In this document: positions 16,818-25,566 of the stretch, one piece after another
Layout: every line of letters begins with the position of its first letter
Position numbering within the stretch: position 1 is the first letter of the stretch
NCBI RefSeq assembly: GCF_900114245.1
Contig: NZ_FOSK01000011.1
Span: 124,001 to 188,000 of the forward strand
DNA from: Pseudovibrio ascidiaceicola
Lineage (GTDB): Bacteria > Pseudomonadota > Alphaproteobacteria > Rhizobiales > Stappiaceae
Length of the DNA stretch: 64,000 nt
Direction: 5' to 3'
Notes under the pieces: model-generated
The model's input: only the letters and a program-made list of their open reading frames with translations
The model's database searches: none
What the model was told of the DNA's origin: nothing
Program-made: the position numbers and the translations under genes

Positions 16818-19205
16818 TTAAGCAGCATTCAGATTGTTGATGCCTGTCAGGCGGCCCTTGTCGCGTCCCTTTGCTTTCAGTGGCAGCTTGATTGTCACCT
16901 CGGTGCCAGTGCCAACTTCGGAAGCGATTTCCATATATCCGCCATGCAGCTCGCTGAGAGATCTTGCAATCGCGAGACCAAGACCGGAACCTTTGTGCGT
17001 CTTGGTGAACTGGTTCTCCACCTGAACAAATGGCTTGGCAAGCCGGTCGATATCTTTCTTGGAGATGCCGATTCCGTTGTCAGAGATCTTGAGTTCTGCA
17101 AAGGCACCAACCTTACGAGCAGAGACCCGAACCTCACCATTGTCTGGTGTAAATTTGATAGAGTTTGCAAGCAAGTTGAGCAAAATCTGTTTAACAGCGC
17201 GGCGGTCAGCCTGCAGATGCATGTGAGGCAGATTTTCGCTGACAACCTTGATGTTTTTCTCAGCAGCAGTTGCAGAGATAATCCGGGCTGCATCCTGAAC
17301 AATCTGCTGGATCTGAACATCTTCGACAGACAATTCAATCCGGCCTGCTTCAATTTTGGACATATCCAGAATGTCGTTGATCACGTTCAGCAGGTAATTC
17401 CCGGAGGAATGAATGTCCTTGCAGTATTCTTTGTACTTGTCAGAACCAAGATCACCAAACATGCCTTGATCCATGATCTCAGAGAAGCCAATGATCGCGT
17501 TCAGCGGTGTTCTCAACTCGTGGGAGATGTTGGCAAGGAATTCAGACTTTGCCTGGTTTGCATCTTCCGCGCGGGTTTTCTCATCTGCATACTTTTCGGT
17601 CAGTTCGACTAGCTGTTGAGCCTGTAGCTCAAGCTTCTGACGAGACTGACGCAAGTCGGCAATGGTCGCCATATGACCGCGCTCAGACTCAAGTAATTTC
17701 TCTTCTTTACGTTTCAGTTCTGTAATGTCGGTGCCAACGGAAACGAAGCCACCATCTTTGGTACGGCGTTCCGATACCTGCAACCAGCGGCCACCCTCCA
17801 TCTCAACCTTGTAGGAACTCCCCATATCGCTGTCGATGTGGTCGCCTTCCTCAGGCTCGGAAATAATCGGTTGGCTCGCAGAGGACATAACAGTGGCGTA
17901 AGGCGTACCTGACTGTACAACATGGTCTGGCAACTGGTGCAGCTTGCGGTAGTTGGAGTTACACATCACCAGATGGTTGTCAGCATCCCACAAGACAAAG
18001 GCCTCGGAGATGTTTTCAATCGCATCACGCAGGCGTAGATCCGCGGTACGGCTCTGTTCCGCCAAACGCTTCTGCTCAGTTACATCCATACAGATGCCGA
18101 TCAGATGAGGTTCGTTGGTGCCTGCATCGGTTTGAACTTCAGCGCGAACACGTAGCCAGACCCAGGAACCGTCAATGTGACGCATGCGCCATTGACGATC
18201 CACATTGCTCTTACCGGTGTCCAGCAGGCTCTTTGCAAGATCATACAGATCAACGTCATCCGCATGGGTTAGCGACTGGATTTCTGCAAAGCCCATAATA
18301 TCATTGCGCGGATCCATGCCCAGCATCTCATAGAGCGAGGCGGACCAGAACACGCGGCCACGAGAAAGATCCCAGTCAAACAGACCACAGCGACCACGGT
18401 TAAGGGCGGCGTCTATGCGAGAGCGCGTCGCCGAGTAAATGCCATCTGCCTGCTGCGCTCGGGTTGCCTGCGCAAAATAAGCGTAGATGATGACCAGCAG
18501 CACCATGGAGGTTGCGACGAAGATCGTGACATTGGCGGAAAGTTCAGCGCGCCAAGAGGAGAAGATCGCGTTTTCTGGCTGCATGATAGCAACCATGCCA
18601 AGTTTGTTAGGTAAATGATGAACCGTTGCGCGGGTTGCGTCCTTGGTGCCCTCATTGAGCGTTAAAACGCCAGCGCGCTTTCCAAAGAATGTCATCGGCT
18701 GAGTGTCACCGAGGAAACTGGTGATCTTCAGCCCTTCCATATTGGGACGGGTTGGAGCGCTGGCAACAATGGTGCCGTTCGGATCAGTCAATAGAATCTG
18801 GCGGCTTTGGCTGGTGGCCCGCGGGGGAAGGGCCTCAGAAAGTGCACGCTGCAAAGCAGAAGTCAGGCCGGCGGAGCCTTTTTCTTGCTCAGAAATTTCA
18901 ATGCTGGCGGTCAGGGCAGTTGCAATAAGTGTGAGATCGTCTTGAGCTTTTTGGCTGACATTCTCATAATTGTAAGCAATCTCAAGTCCGCGGAAAATAG
19001 CGGTACACGCAATGAACACGATGCAAAGAGCAGGAATAATTCTGCGCATCATTGGTTCCGTGGTTAAGAGACGTTGGTAGGCTGGTTGAGCGAGCAACTT
19101 AATATGTCCGGTCAGAGCGTCTTTTTTGCCTGTCCGTTTGGTCGAACTCAAGAATCGTCGAGCGGTCGCGCCCCCCGCAAAGGCTCGTGCCATGAATGCC
19201 CCCAT
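16818..19205 (-). CDS. Membrane sensor histidine kinase with two PAS domains
   Basis: The 795-residue protein has a membrane helix at about residues 54-72, a periplasmic sensor segment of about 150 residues, a second helix (about 225-243), a PAS/PAC domain near 265-375 (GLFDWDLSRGRVFWS, then GICMDVTEQKRLAEQ), a second PAS near 385-495 (AFVLWDADNHLVMCN), a coiled coil, and HisKA/HATPase_c domains with His562 (NISHELRTPLNAI), N-box (LLNLLANSIKFT), G1 (ISDNGIGI) and G2 (GSGLGLAI). There is no receiver domain, so it must signal through a separate protein. An internal ATG at 19193 is an alternative start. It sits between glnE and pepN and may be an orphan kinase. Confidence 0.93.
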   Translation of the reverse strand: MGAFMARAFAGGATARRFLSSTKRTGKKDALTGHIKLLAQPAYQRLLTTEPMMRRIIPALCIVFIACTAIFRGLEIAYNYENVSQKAQDDLTLIATALTASIEISEQEKGSAGLTSALQRALSEALPPRATSQSRQILLTDPNGTIVASAPTRPNMEGLKITSFLGDTQPMTFFGKRAGVLTLNEGTKDATRATVHHLPNKLGMVAIMQPENAIFSSWRAELSANVTIFVATSMVLLVIIYAYFAQATRAQQADGIYSATRSRIDAALNRGRCGLFDWDLSRGRVFWSASLYEMLGMDPRNDIMGFAEIQSLTHADDVDLYDLAKSLLDTGKSNVDRQWRMRHIDGSWVWLRVRAEVQTDAGTNEPHLIGICMDVTEQKRLAEQSRTADLRLRDAIENISEAFVLWDADNHLVMCNSNYRKLHQLPDHVVQSGTPYATVMSSASQPIISEPEEGDHIDSDMGSSYKVEMEGGRWLQVSERRTKDGGFVSVGTDITELKRKEEKLLESERGHMATIADLRQSRQKLELQAQQLVELTEKYADEKTRAEDANQAKSEFLANISHELRTPLNAIIGFSEIMDQGMFGDLGSDKYKEYCKDIHSSGNYLLNVINDILDMSKIEAGRIELSVEDVQIQQIVQDAARIISATAAEKNIKVVSENLPHMHLQADRRAVKQILLNLLANSIKFTPDNGEVRVSARKVGAFAELKISDNGIGISKKDIDRLAKPFVQVENQFTKTHKGSGLGLAIARSLSELHGGYMEIASEVGTGTEVTIKLPLKAKGRDKGRLTGINNLNAA

Positions 19206-19299
19206 GTGTCAGATTCCGCCGTAAATAACTCGGGTTGCAATTCACCCGAATCACATTCATTTGAATCTATCCGAATCAACTTGTCCAGAGTCTCGACAC

Positions 19300-19342
19300 A
19301 AAAAAATGGTTAACGGCAGCACTTTTTGCTGCCGTTAATTTT
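19300..19342 (-). terminator. pepN terminator
   Basis: TTAACGGCAGCA and TGCTGCCGTTAA form a perfect 12-bp stem. On the minus strand, three bases after the stem, there is a run of seven T residues. It lies about 45 bases after the pepN stop. Confidence 0.9.
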
Positions 19343-19385
19343 CATAGGACTCTCAGAGACTTCGTAGGATGCAAAGTAGACTGTC

Positions 19386-22022
19386 TTAGTCTAGGCACAG
19401 TTCAACTATTTCTTTGACGTCAGTAGAGAGTTGCTGGTCAGCTTCAAGAATTCGCTTTAAAGCGGCTTCTGCCTTTACTCTGCGATCTGCATTCATATTC
19501 TTCCAGGTGCCAAAGCTTTTGACCATTCTGGAAGCAACCTGAGGGTTAGTCTTGTCCAATTGCAACGTGATGTCAGCAAGATAATCATATCCTGAGCCAT
19601 CAGCTGCATGGAAACCTCTTGTATTGCCACCCAGGAAGCCACCAATAAGCGCATAGATACGGTTTGGATTATCCCAAGAAAATGCAGAGTGTTCTGTAAG
19701 AGTACGTAGGGCGCCAATGGTGTCTTTGCTTGGTGCACTAGCCGCAACACCCAGCCATTTATCCATGGCAAGAGCAGTACCGTTGTGGCGTTCCTCAAAG
19801 GAAGCCATCGCTTCTTGTGCTCCTGCCAGCTCGAACTTAACTAGACAGTTCAGGGCGCTGATCCGGTCAGTCATATTATCAGCAGCATCAAAATGCGCTT
19901 TAGCCAGAGCAGCGCTGCCTTCACCTGCACTTGCTGCTATGTAAGTCAAACAACGCAGCTTCAGTGCACGCTTCCCAGCAGATAGAGCATCCGGGCTAAA
20001 CGTTGCAGGCATCTCCAATGCATCATAGATACGTTTGAAAGTATCATAGAGTGCAACGCCGATCTCTTTGGAAAACGCATCACGTGCATTGCCGATCGCA
20101 TCTGTGTCGACATCTTTGCCGATTTCAAGCGCGATTGCCTGCTCGCTAGGCAACATCAGGCCAAAACCACGGAATGCATGATCAAGGTTCTCATCCGCTG
20201 CCATGTGACCGAGCGCTTCAATAAAGGCGTCCTTGCCTGTCGGCTCTGAACCGTTGGTCAGCTCAATAAGCAGCTCAGTCATCAACGTCTGAGCGGCCTG
20301 CCAGCGATTGAACGGGTCGATGTCGTGGCGCATCAGGAAGATCTGATCTTCACGGGGCAAGCCTGTTTCCAATTTAACTGGAGCAGAGAACTCGCGCAGC
20401 AGGGAAGGAACTGGTCTACTGCCAATACCATGGAAGATAACGGTTTGTTTGTTGTCGCTTAGGCACAGCAAGTCGCCATCGACTTGAGCACCTTCGGCAC
20501 TGGAATAAGCGAGATCGTCCCCATTCGGGCCAACCAGGCCAAAGCGAATAGGAATGAAGAATGGTTTCTTTTGGTCTTGTCCAGGTGTTGGAGCATTAAT
20601 CTGCTCAAGATCCAAAGTGAAAGTCTTTGCGGCCTCGTCGTAAGAGCCCTTTGCTTTCACAACTGGCGTACCGGACTGGTGGTACCACAGGCTGAAATGA
20701 GATAAATCGATCTGGTTGGCATCTTCAAAGCATTTGATGAAGTCCTCAATGGTTGAGGCATCTCCGTCATGTCGCTCGAAATAAAGGTCCATCCCTTTTC
20801 TGAAGTTGTCCGCACCAAGAATAGTCTTGATCATACGAACAAGTTCAGCGCCTTTGTCATAGACAGTCGCTGTATAGAAGTTGTTGATCTCTTTGTATTC
20901 TGTTGGGCGGACTGGATGTGAAAGTGGCCCCTGATCCTCAGGAAACTGGCGGGATTTCAAGCGGATCACATCTGCAATGCGCTTCACAGGGCGGGAACGT
21001 TCATCAGAAGAGAATTCCTGATCGCGGAATACTGTGAGGCCTTCCTTCAGGCAGAGCTGGAACCATTCGCGGCATGTGATGCGGTTGCCAGTCCAGTTGT
21101 GGAAGTATTCGTGGGCAACAACGGTCTCAATACCCTCATAGTCTGAGTCCGTAGCTGTGTCGCTATCTGCCAGAATGTATTTGTCGTTGAAGATGTTGAG
21201 GCCCTTGTTCTCCATCGCGCCCATGTTAAACGCAGAAACAGCAACAATATTGAACACATCCAAATCGTACTCGCGGCCAAACACTTTCTCGTCCCAACGC
21301 ATTGAACGGATCAAGCTGTCCATGGACCAGTCTGCGCGTTCCTCATTGCCCTTTTCGACAAAGATGTTCAGATCGACTGGTGTACCGGAAGCCGTGGTGT
21401 ACTTCTCTGAAATGCAGGCAAGGTCGCCAGCAACGAGCGCAAACAAATAAGCTGGCTTCGGGTGCGGGTCATGCCACACTGCAAAATGACGATCAGTTCC
21501 TTCAATGTCACCTGAGGCCTGCGGATTGCCATTACCCAGCAAGATCGGACTAGATGCTTTGTCAGCTTCAATACGTGTGGTGAATACGGAAAGCACATCC
21601 GGGCGGTCATAGTAATAAGTGATCCGGCGGAAACCCTCTGCCTCACACTGAGTGCAGTAGATGCCCTGAGAAAGGTAAAGCCCCTCCAGCTTGGTATTTG
21701 TGGTTGGGTTCACCTTGGTGACAACTTCCAACTGGAAGCGATCAGCAGGTGGTGCATGAACCACCAACTTCTTTGGGGTGGCTTCATAGTCACTCTCCGC
21801 CAGAGCCGCACCATCGATTGCGACGGAAGTAAGTGTGAGATCATCTCCATCAAGCTCAAGAGCAGTTCCTGCTTCGGCGCCTTCGCGTTTGGAGAGGGTT
21901 AGGGTGGAGATCACCTCGGTTGCTTCCGGTTGAAGCTTGAAGACCAGAGAAACATTCTCAATGACGTAGGGTGTTTCTTTGTAGTCTTGCAGTTTGATGA
22001 GCTGAGCTGTCTCAGAGCGCAT
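19386..22022 (-). CDS. pepN: Aminopeptidase N (M1 family)
   Basis: This is a zinc metallo-aminopeptidase that removes N-terminal residues from peptides in the cytoplasm. The 878-residue length is normal for the bacterial PepN group. The exopeptidase motif GAMEN is at residues 268-272, and the zinc site is HEYFHNWTGNR (His304, Glu305, His308) with Glu327 (LKEGLT) as third ligand. The C-terminal DUF3458/ARM-type helical domains fill residues 440-878. The ATG at 22022 fits the family start. There is no signal peptide. It is followed by a strong terminator and appears to be a single-gene unit. Confidence 0.97.
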   Translation of the reverse strand: MRSETAQLIKLQDYKETPYVIENVSLVFKLQPEATEVISTLTLSKREGAEAGTALELDGDDLTLTSVAIDGAALAESDYEATPKKLVVHAPPADRFQLEVVTKVNPTTNTKLEGLYLSQGIYCTQCEAEGFRRITYYYDRPDVLSVFTTRIEADKASSPILLGNGNPQASGDIEGTDRHFAVWHDPHPKPAYLFALVAGDLACISEKYTTASGTPVDLNIFVEKGNEERADWSMDSLIRSMRWDEKVFGREYDLDVFNIVAVSAFNMGAMENKGLNIFNDKYILADSDTATDSDYEGIETVVAHEYFHNWTGNRITCREWFQLCLKEGLTVFRDQEFSSDERSRPVKRIADVIRLKSRQFPEDQGPLSHPVRPTEYKEINNFYTATVYDKGAELVRMIKTILGADNFRKGMDLYFERHDGDASTIEDFIKCFEDANQIDLSHFSLWYHQSGTPVVKAKGSYDEAAKTFTLDLEQINAPTPGQDQKKPFFIPIRFGLVGPNGDDLAYSSAEGAQVDGDLLCLSDNKQTVIFHGIGSRPVPSLLREFSAPVKLETGLPREDQIFLMRHDIDPFNRWQAAQTLMTELLIELTNGSEPTGKDAFIEALGHMAADENLDHAFRGFGLMLPSEQAIALEIGKDVDTDAIGNARDAFSKEIGVALYDTFKRIYDALEMPATFSPDALSAGKRALKLRCLTYIAASAGEGSAALAKAHFDAADNMTDRISALNCLVKFELAGAQEAMASFEERHNGTALAMDKWLGVAASAPSKDTIGALRTLTEHSAFSWDNPNRIYALIGGFLGGNTRGFHAADGSGYDYLADITLQLDKTNPQVASRMVKSFGTWKNMNADRRVKAEAALKRILEADQQLSTDVKEIVELCLD

Positions 22023-22291
22023 ACCGGTTCTCCCAAGAGGTGTTGAAGCAGCTTTATCGCCCCTTGGCGTAGCGCTTCCAAATTTTTATGTAGATCGGCG
22101 GTACCGTTGAAAACGGTTCCGGTCAAATACAGGGAATGAAAACCTCATCACTTTTGCACCCAAAAATCAAATTATCAAGCAAGGGAAGGACTGGAAGGAG
22201 GTCATGACAGATCCTCGTAAGCACTATCCCGAAAAAACAGGTAGCACTGGGCTCTTGAAACCGATCTATACAAAAAGCTGAGGTTGCTTCC

Positions 22292-23467
22292 GTGACGGCT
22301 CCCCTGGAAAACATAAAAGTATTGGAACTGGCGCGTATTCTGGCAGGCCCATGGATTGGACAAACCCTCGCAGATTTGGGGGCGGATGTCATCAAGGTAG
22401 AAAGCCCGCGCGGTGACGATACCCGAACCTGGGGCCCTCCGTTTATTGAGGAGGAAGGTGGCAGCAAAAGTGCGGCCTACTTCCACGCTTGTAACCGTGG
22501 TAAGCGATCCATTGCAGCCGACTTTTCAAAGCGGGAAGACCTTGAACTGATTTATGATCTGGTACGCCAAAGTGACGTGCTGATCGAAAACTTCAAGGTT
22601 GGCGGATTGGCCAAGTTCGGCCTTGACTATGACAGTCTCAAGAAGATCAATCCAAAGCTGATCTATTGTTCTGTGACTGGGTTTGGTCAGGATGGTCCGT
22701 ATGCCCACCGTGCAGGGTACGATTTCATGATCCAGGGCATGGGTGGAATTATGGACCTGACTGGCTCTAAAGGCGGCGAGCCACAAAAAGTAGGTGTTGC
22801 ATTCGCCGATATCTTCACGGGTCTTTACGGCGTCATCGGTATTCAGGCAGCTCTGCGCCGTCGTGATCTGACCGGTGAAGGTGAATGGATCGACATGGCT
22901 TTGCTGGATGCTCAGGTCGGTGTTTTAGCCAATCAAGCGATGAATTATCTGAGCAGCGGCAATGTCCCCAGCCGTATGGGGAATGCTCATCCAAACATTG
23001 TTCCATATCAGGTCTTCGAAGTGAAAGACGGTCATCTCATTGTGGCAGTTGGCAACGACACCCAGTTTGCGAACTTCTGCAGGATTCTCGGGCAGGAAGA
23101 ACTATCTGAGGACGAACGTTATGCCACCAACCCATCTCGGGTGAAGCACCGTGAAGAATTAACAGAAAAGCTTCAGGCACTGGTTCTGAACTTCAACCGA
23201 GATGAACTCCTGTCAAAAATGGAAGAACGTGGCGTTCCGGCAGGTCCGATCAATACAGTTGGCGATGTTTTACAGGATCCTCAAATTGAACATCGGCAAA
23301 TAAAGGTCAACTTGCCAACAACCTCTAAGGATCAAGGCGAGCAAACCTATGTGCGCACGCCAATTCAATTTACTAATTCTAAGCTGAAACTAGAGAAGGG
23401 TGCACCAGCTCTCGATGAACATAGAAATGAGATATTGAGAGAATTAGGCAAAGAAGCAGTAGAATAA
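22292..23467 (+). CDS. Class III (CaiB/BaiF family) CoA-transferase
   Basis: Family members move CoA between carboxylic acids. The 391-residue protein begins at a GTG with GAGG 8 bases upstream. It shows the family features LELARILAGPW at the N-terminus, ADVIKVESPRGDD, RGKRSIAADF, and the likely catalytic Asp173 in VAFADIFTGLYG. The substrate cannot be told from sequence; such proteins are common in carnitine, mesaconate, oxalate and bile-acid routes and many are unassigned. It is followed after 81 bases by a cyclase gene on the same strand. Confidence 0.92.
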   Translation: MTAPLENIKVLELARILAGPWIGQTLADLGADVIKVESPRGDDTRTWGPPFIEEEGGSKSAAYFHACNRGKRSIAADFSKREDLELIYDLVRQSDVLIENFKVGGLAKFGLDYDSLKKINPKLIYCSVTGFGQDGPYAHRAGYDFMIQGMGGIMDLTGSKGGEPQKVGVAFADIFTGLYGVIGIQAALRRRDLTGEGEWIDMALLDAQVGVLANQAMNYLSSGNVPSRMGNAHPNIVPYQVFEVKDGHLIVAVGNDTQFANFCRILGQEELSEDERYATNPSRVKHREELTEKLQALVLNFNRDELLSKMEERGVPAGPINTVGDVLQDPQIEHRQIKVNLPTTSKDQGEQTYVRTPIQFTNSKLKLEKGAPALDEHRNEILRELGKEAVE

Positions 23468-23548
23468 AGACTAGCGACACCATGTGCAGGAAGGCAGTTT
23501 GACCCTCGGTCCGGGGAGTGGTTTAACGGGCTGGCATTCCTCACACAG

Positions 23549-25426
23549 GTGGGTCACGGTTTGAAGCTTTGGAATAGGATCAGACGTAAAGCAATCGGCA
23601 TTCGGCGATGCTATTACAAGCTATCACTGACATGGCTAGTGAGTTTGACCTTCGTGACTGTAGTGACGTTGTGCGGCGGTATTGTGCTGTACATGTCGGT
23701 TCATACCAACCTGAAGAATACCCGGAGCCTTATCGAAAAAGCTTCGATTATGTCCACCGAGGCAATCAACAACGCCTTAGGTGCCTACATGACTCCGGCA
23801 TTCTCCTCGGTACACGCAATCAAAGTTTATGCGGAAGAACAGCCAACAGCGCAAAATGCGATCTTTCGTGCACGCCAGACTTTTCGCGGTGTTTTGTTCG
23901 GCGTAAAAAGTGTCGAAGGCTTGGTGTTGTCATTGCCCAACGGAACTGTCTGGGGCTTACGTCACGCCGAAAATCGGCAAGATCTGGTCTCATTCCACCC
24001 AGAACAAGATCTGTTTGAATTCTCCAAAATGCAAAGCATTGATGCGCAAACCGATGAAGACCCATTCTGGGGGGACTTCTACGCATCTGGTGAAGATCCT
24101 TTTGCGACGGCCACAAGCGCAATTGAGTTCGATGGAGAGACGATCGGCTACGTTTCCGCAATCATCACGATGAAGGGAGTTGGCTCGGTCCTCGCCTCTT
24201 CGAATGAGGATGGTCTTGGAAATGAAATTGGCGAAGAGGATGTCACTCGATTTATCCTGACCGACAAAAATCGAGTGCTCGCATACTCCTCACCAACCAA
24301 TGAGCTACAGCAACACAATCTCCTGGCTCATGTTGAAGAATTTGGGGATCCCGTTCTTGCTAAGTTCGAGGGGAGTAAAGCTCAGCCTTTTAGCCAGCGT
24401 GCGCGCAAACGTGGCGTGGAACTGCATCTGATTTATGACGGTGAGGACATGTATGTTCTTGTCTCACAAAAGCTTGTTTCACCGGATGGTGAAGTCTACT
24501 ACGTCGGGGAATACCAGCTGGCAAACTCGCGCTATGATGAATTCACTCGCCTGATCAATTCGGTCTTTGCAGGCGTAGCTGTTGTATTCCTGTCCGCACT
24601 TGTCGCGATCTTCTTTGCGCGGCGTTTATCCTCTCCGTTGAAAGGTATCGCTGCACGCGCTCAAAAGTTCGGTGCTCTGGAGTTTGAGCATCTCGAACCG
24701 TTGCCGCGCAGTCACATTCGTGAAGTGGATCAGATCACGTCCGCAATGAATGCCAGCACCAGTGGCTTGCAGGCGATGAGTAGGTATATCCCGAAGTCGC
24801 TCTATTCTAAATTGATGGCTATGGGCATCGACCGGGCGGCCAAAGCGAAAGAAGCTGAACTGACAATCCTGTTTACGGACATCGAAGGCTTCACGTCGAT
24901 CTCCGAACATAGAAGCGCAGGTGAAGTCGCTGGTCTGCTTAATGACCACTTCAAATTGCTGGTATCTGCTGTCGAAGCTCATCAGGGTACAGTCGATAAA
25001 TTTGTCGGTGATGGGATGCTCGCTTTCTGGGGTGCTCCAAATGAGATGGAAGACCATGCCCGACGTGCGATCTCGGCTGCAGAAGATATGGTCAGAGCTA
25101 TCCAGCAGGCCAATGAAGCTGCGCCCGAGAATGCTTTGAACGTTCGGATTGCCATTCACACAGGCCCAGTAATTGTTGGCAATGTGGGGGCCGTAGAGCG
25201 TTGGAATTACACCATTGTTGGCGATGCCGTGAATGTGTGCAGTCGCCTGCAAGGCCTTGGCGGCACCATCTCCTCCGTTAAAGGAGCATGTGTGGTGTTG
25301 AGTGGTGAAACTGTCGAGAAAGCGGGCAGACCAGAAAATGTAACCCATCGTGGAAGCCATGATATTCGTGGCCGGAAGGGTAAGGTCGAGGTTTGGCAGC
25401 TCAACTCGACCATATGCGACGACTAA
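23549..25426 (+). CDS. Membrane class III adenylate/guanylate cyclase with periplasmic sensor domain
   Basis: The 625-residue protein has two membrane helices (about residues 28-52 and 332-355) around a periplasmic region of about 280 residues of Cache-like type, then a HAMP-like linker, and a class III cyclase domain (about 435-605). Metal-binding motifs LFTDIEGFTSI and KFVGDGMLAFWG and the GDAVNVCSRLQ motif, with catalytic Asn and Arg, are all intact, so it should make cAMP (or cGMP). The GTG start at 23549 has only a weak ribosome site, so a later start near 23561 is possible. The layout suggests an environmental ligand sensor. A strongly folded region (25500-25539) lies downstream. Confidence 0.92.
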   Translation: MGHGLKLWNRIRRKAIGIRRCYYKLSLTWLVSLTFVTVVTLCGGIVLYMSVHTNLKNTRSLIEKASIMSTEAINNALGAYMTPAFSSVHAIKVYAEEQPTAQNAIFRARQTFRGVLFGVKSVEGLVLSLPNGTVWGLRHAENRQDLVSFHPEQDLFEFSKMQSIDAQTDEDPFWGDFYASGEDPFATATSAIEFDGETIGYVSAIITMKGVGSVLASSNEDGLGNEIGEEDVTRFILTDKNRVLAYSSPTNELQQHNLLAHVEEFGDPVLAKFEGSKAQPFSQRARKRGVELHLIYDGEDMYVLVSQKLVSPDGEVYYVGEYQLANSRYDEFTRLINSVFAGVAVVFLSALVAIFFARRLSSPLKGIAARAQKFGALEFEHLEPLPRSHIREVDQITSAMNASTSGLQAMSRYIPKSLYSKLMAMGIDRAAKAKEAELTILFTDIEGFTSISEHRSAGEVAGLLNDHFKLLVSAVEAHQGTVDKFVGDGMLAFWGAPNEMEDHARRAISAAEDMVRAIQQANEAAPENALNVRIAIHTGPVIVGNVGAVERWNYTIVGDAVNVCSRLQGLGGTISSVKGACVVLSGETVEKAGRPENVTHRGSHDIRGRKGKVEVWQLNSTICDD

Positions 25427-25499
25427 GAATCCCGGCATTGTCTTCTAGTTTAATTTAAGTGTGCTGCGTAACCCAACCTCATTGAAAGAAAGCCCTGTT

Positions 25500-25539
25500 C
25501 TAGTGTGGAAGCCGCGAAAGGTTTTCTCGCGTGCACTAG
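25500..25539 (+). other. Nested hairpin in the leader of the first ABC transporter operon
   Basis: CTAGTG/CACTAG forms an outer stem and CGCGA/TCGCG an inner stem. The structure ends 27 bases before the GTG of the ATPase gene, with the GAGGAAGGG ribosome site just after it. There is no T-run, so it is more likely a leader or processing structure than a terminator. Confidence 0.4.
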
Positions 25540-25566
25540 CAACAGATCAGTGAGGAAGGGACGCAC

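Noticed and set aside
16773-17612. 279-codon plus-strand frame opposite the sensor kinase
   Set aside because: It is antisense to the conserved HisKA/HATPase domains; it is Cys-rich and has no family features.
23468-23548. Possible tRNA or small RNA in the gap before the first cyclase
   Set aside because: GC-rich hairpin-like stretches are present, but no cloverleaf with T-loop and acceptor stem can be drawn.
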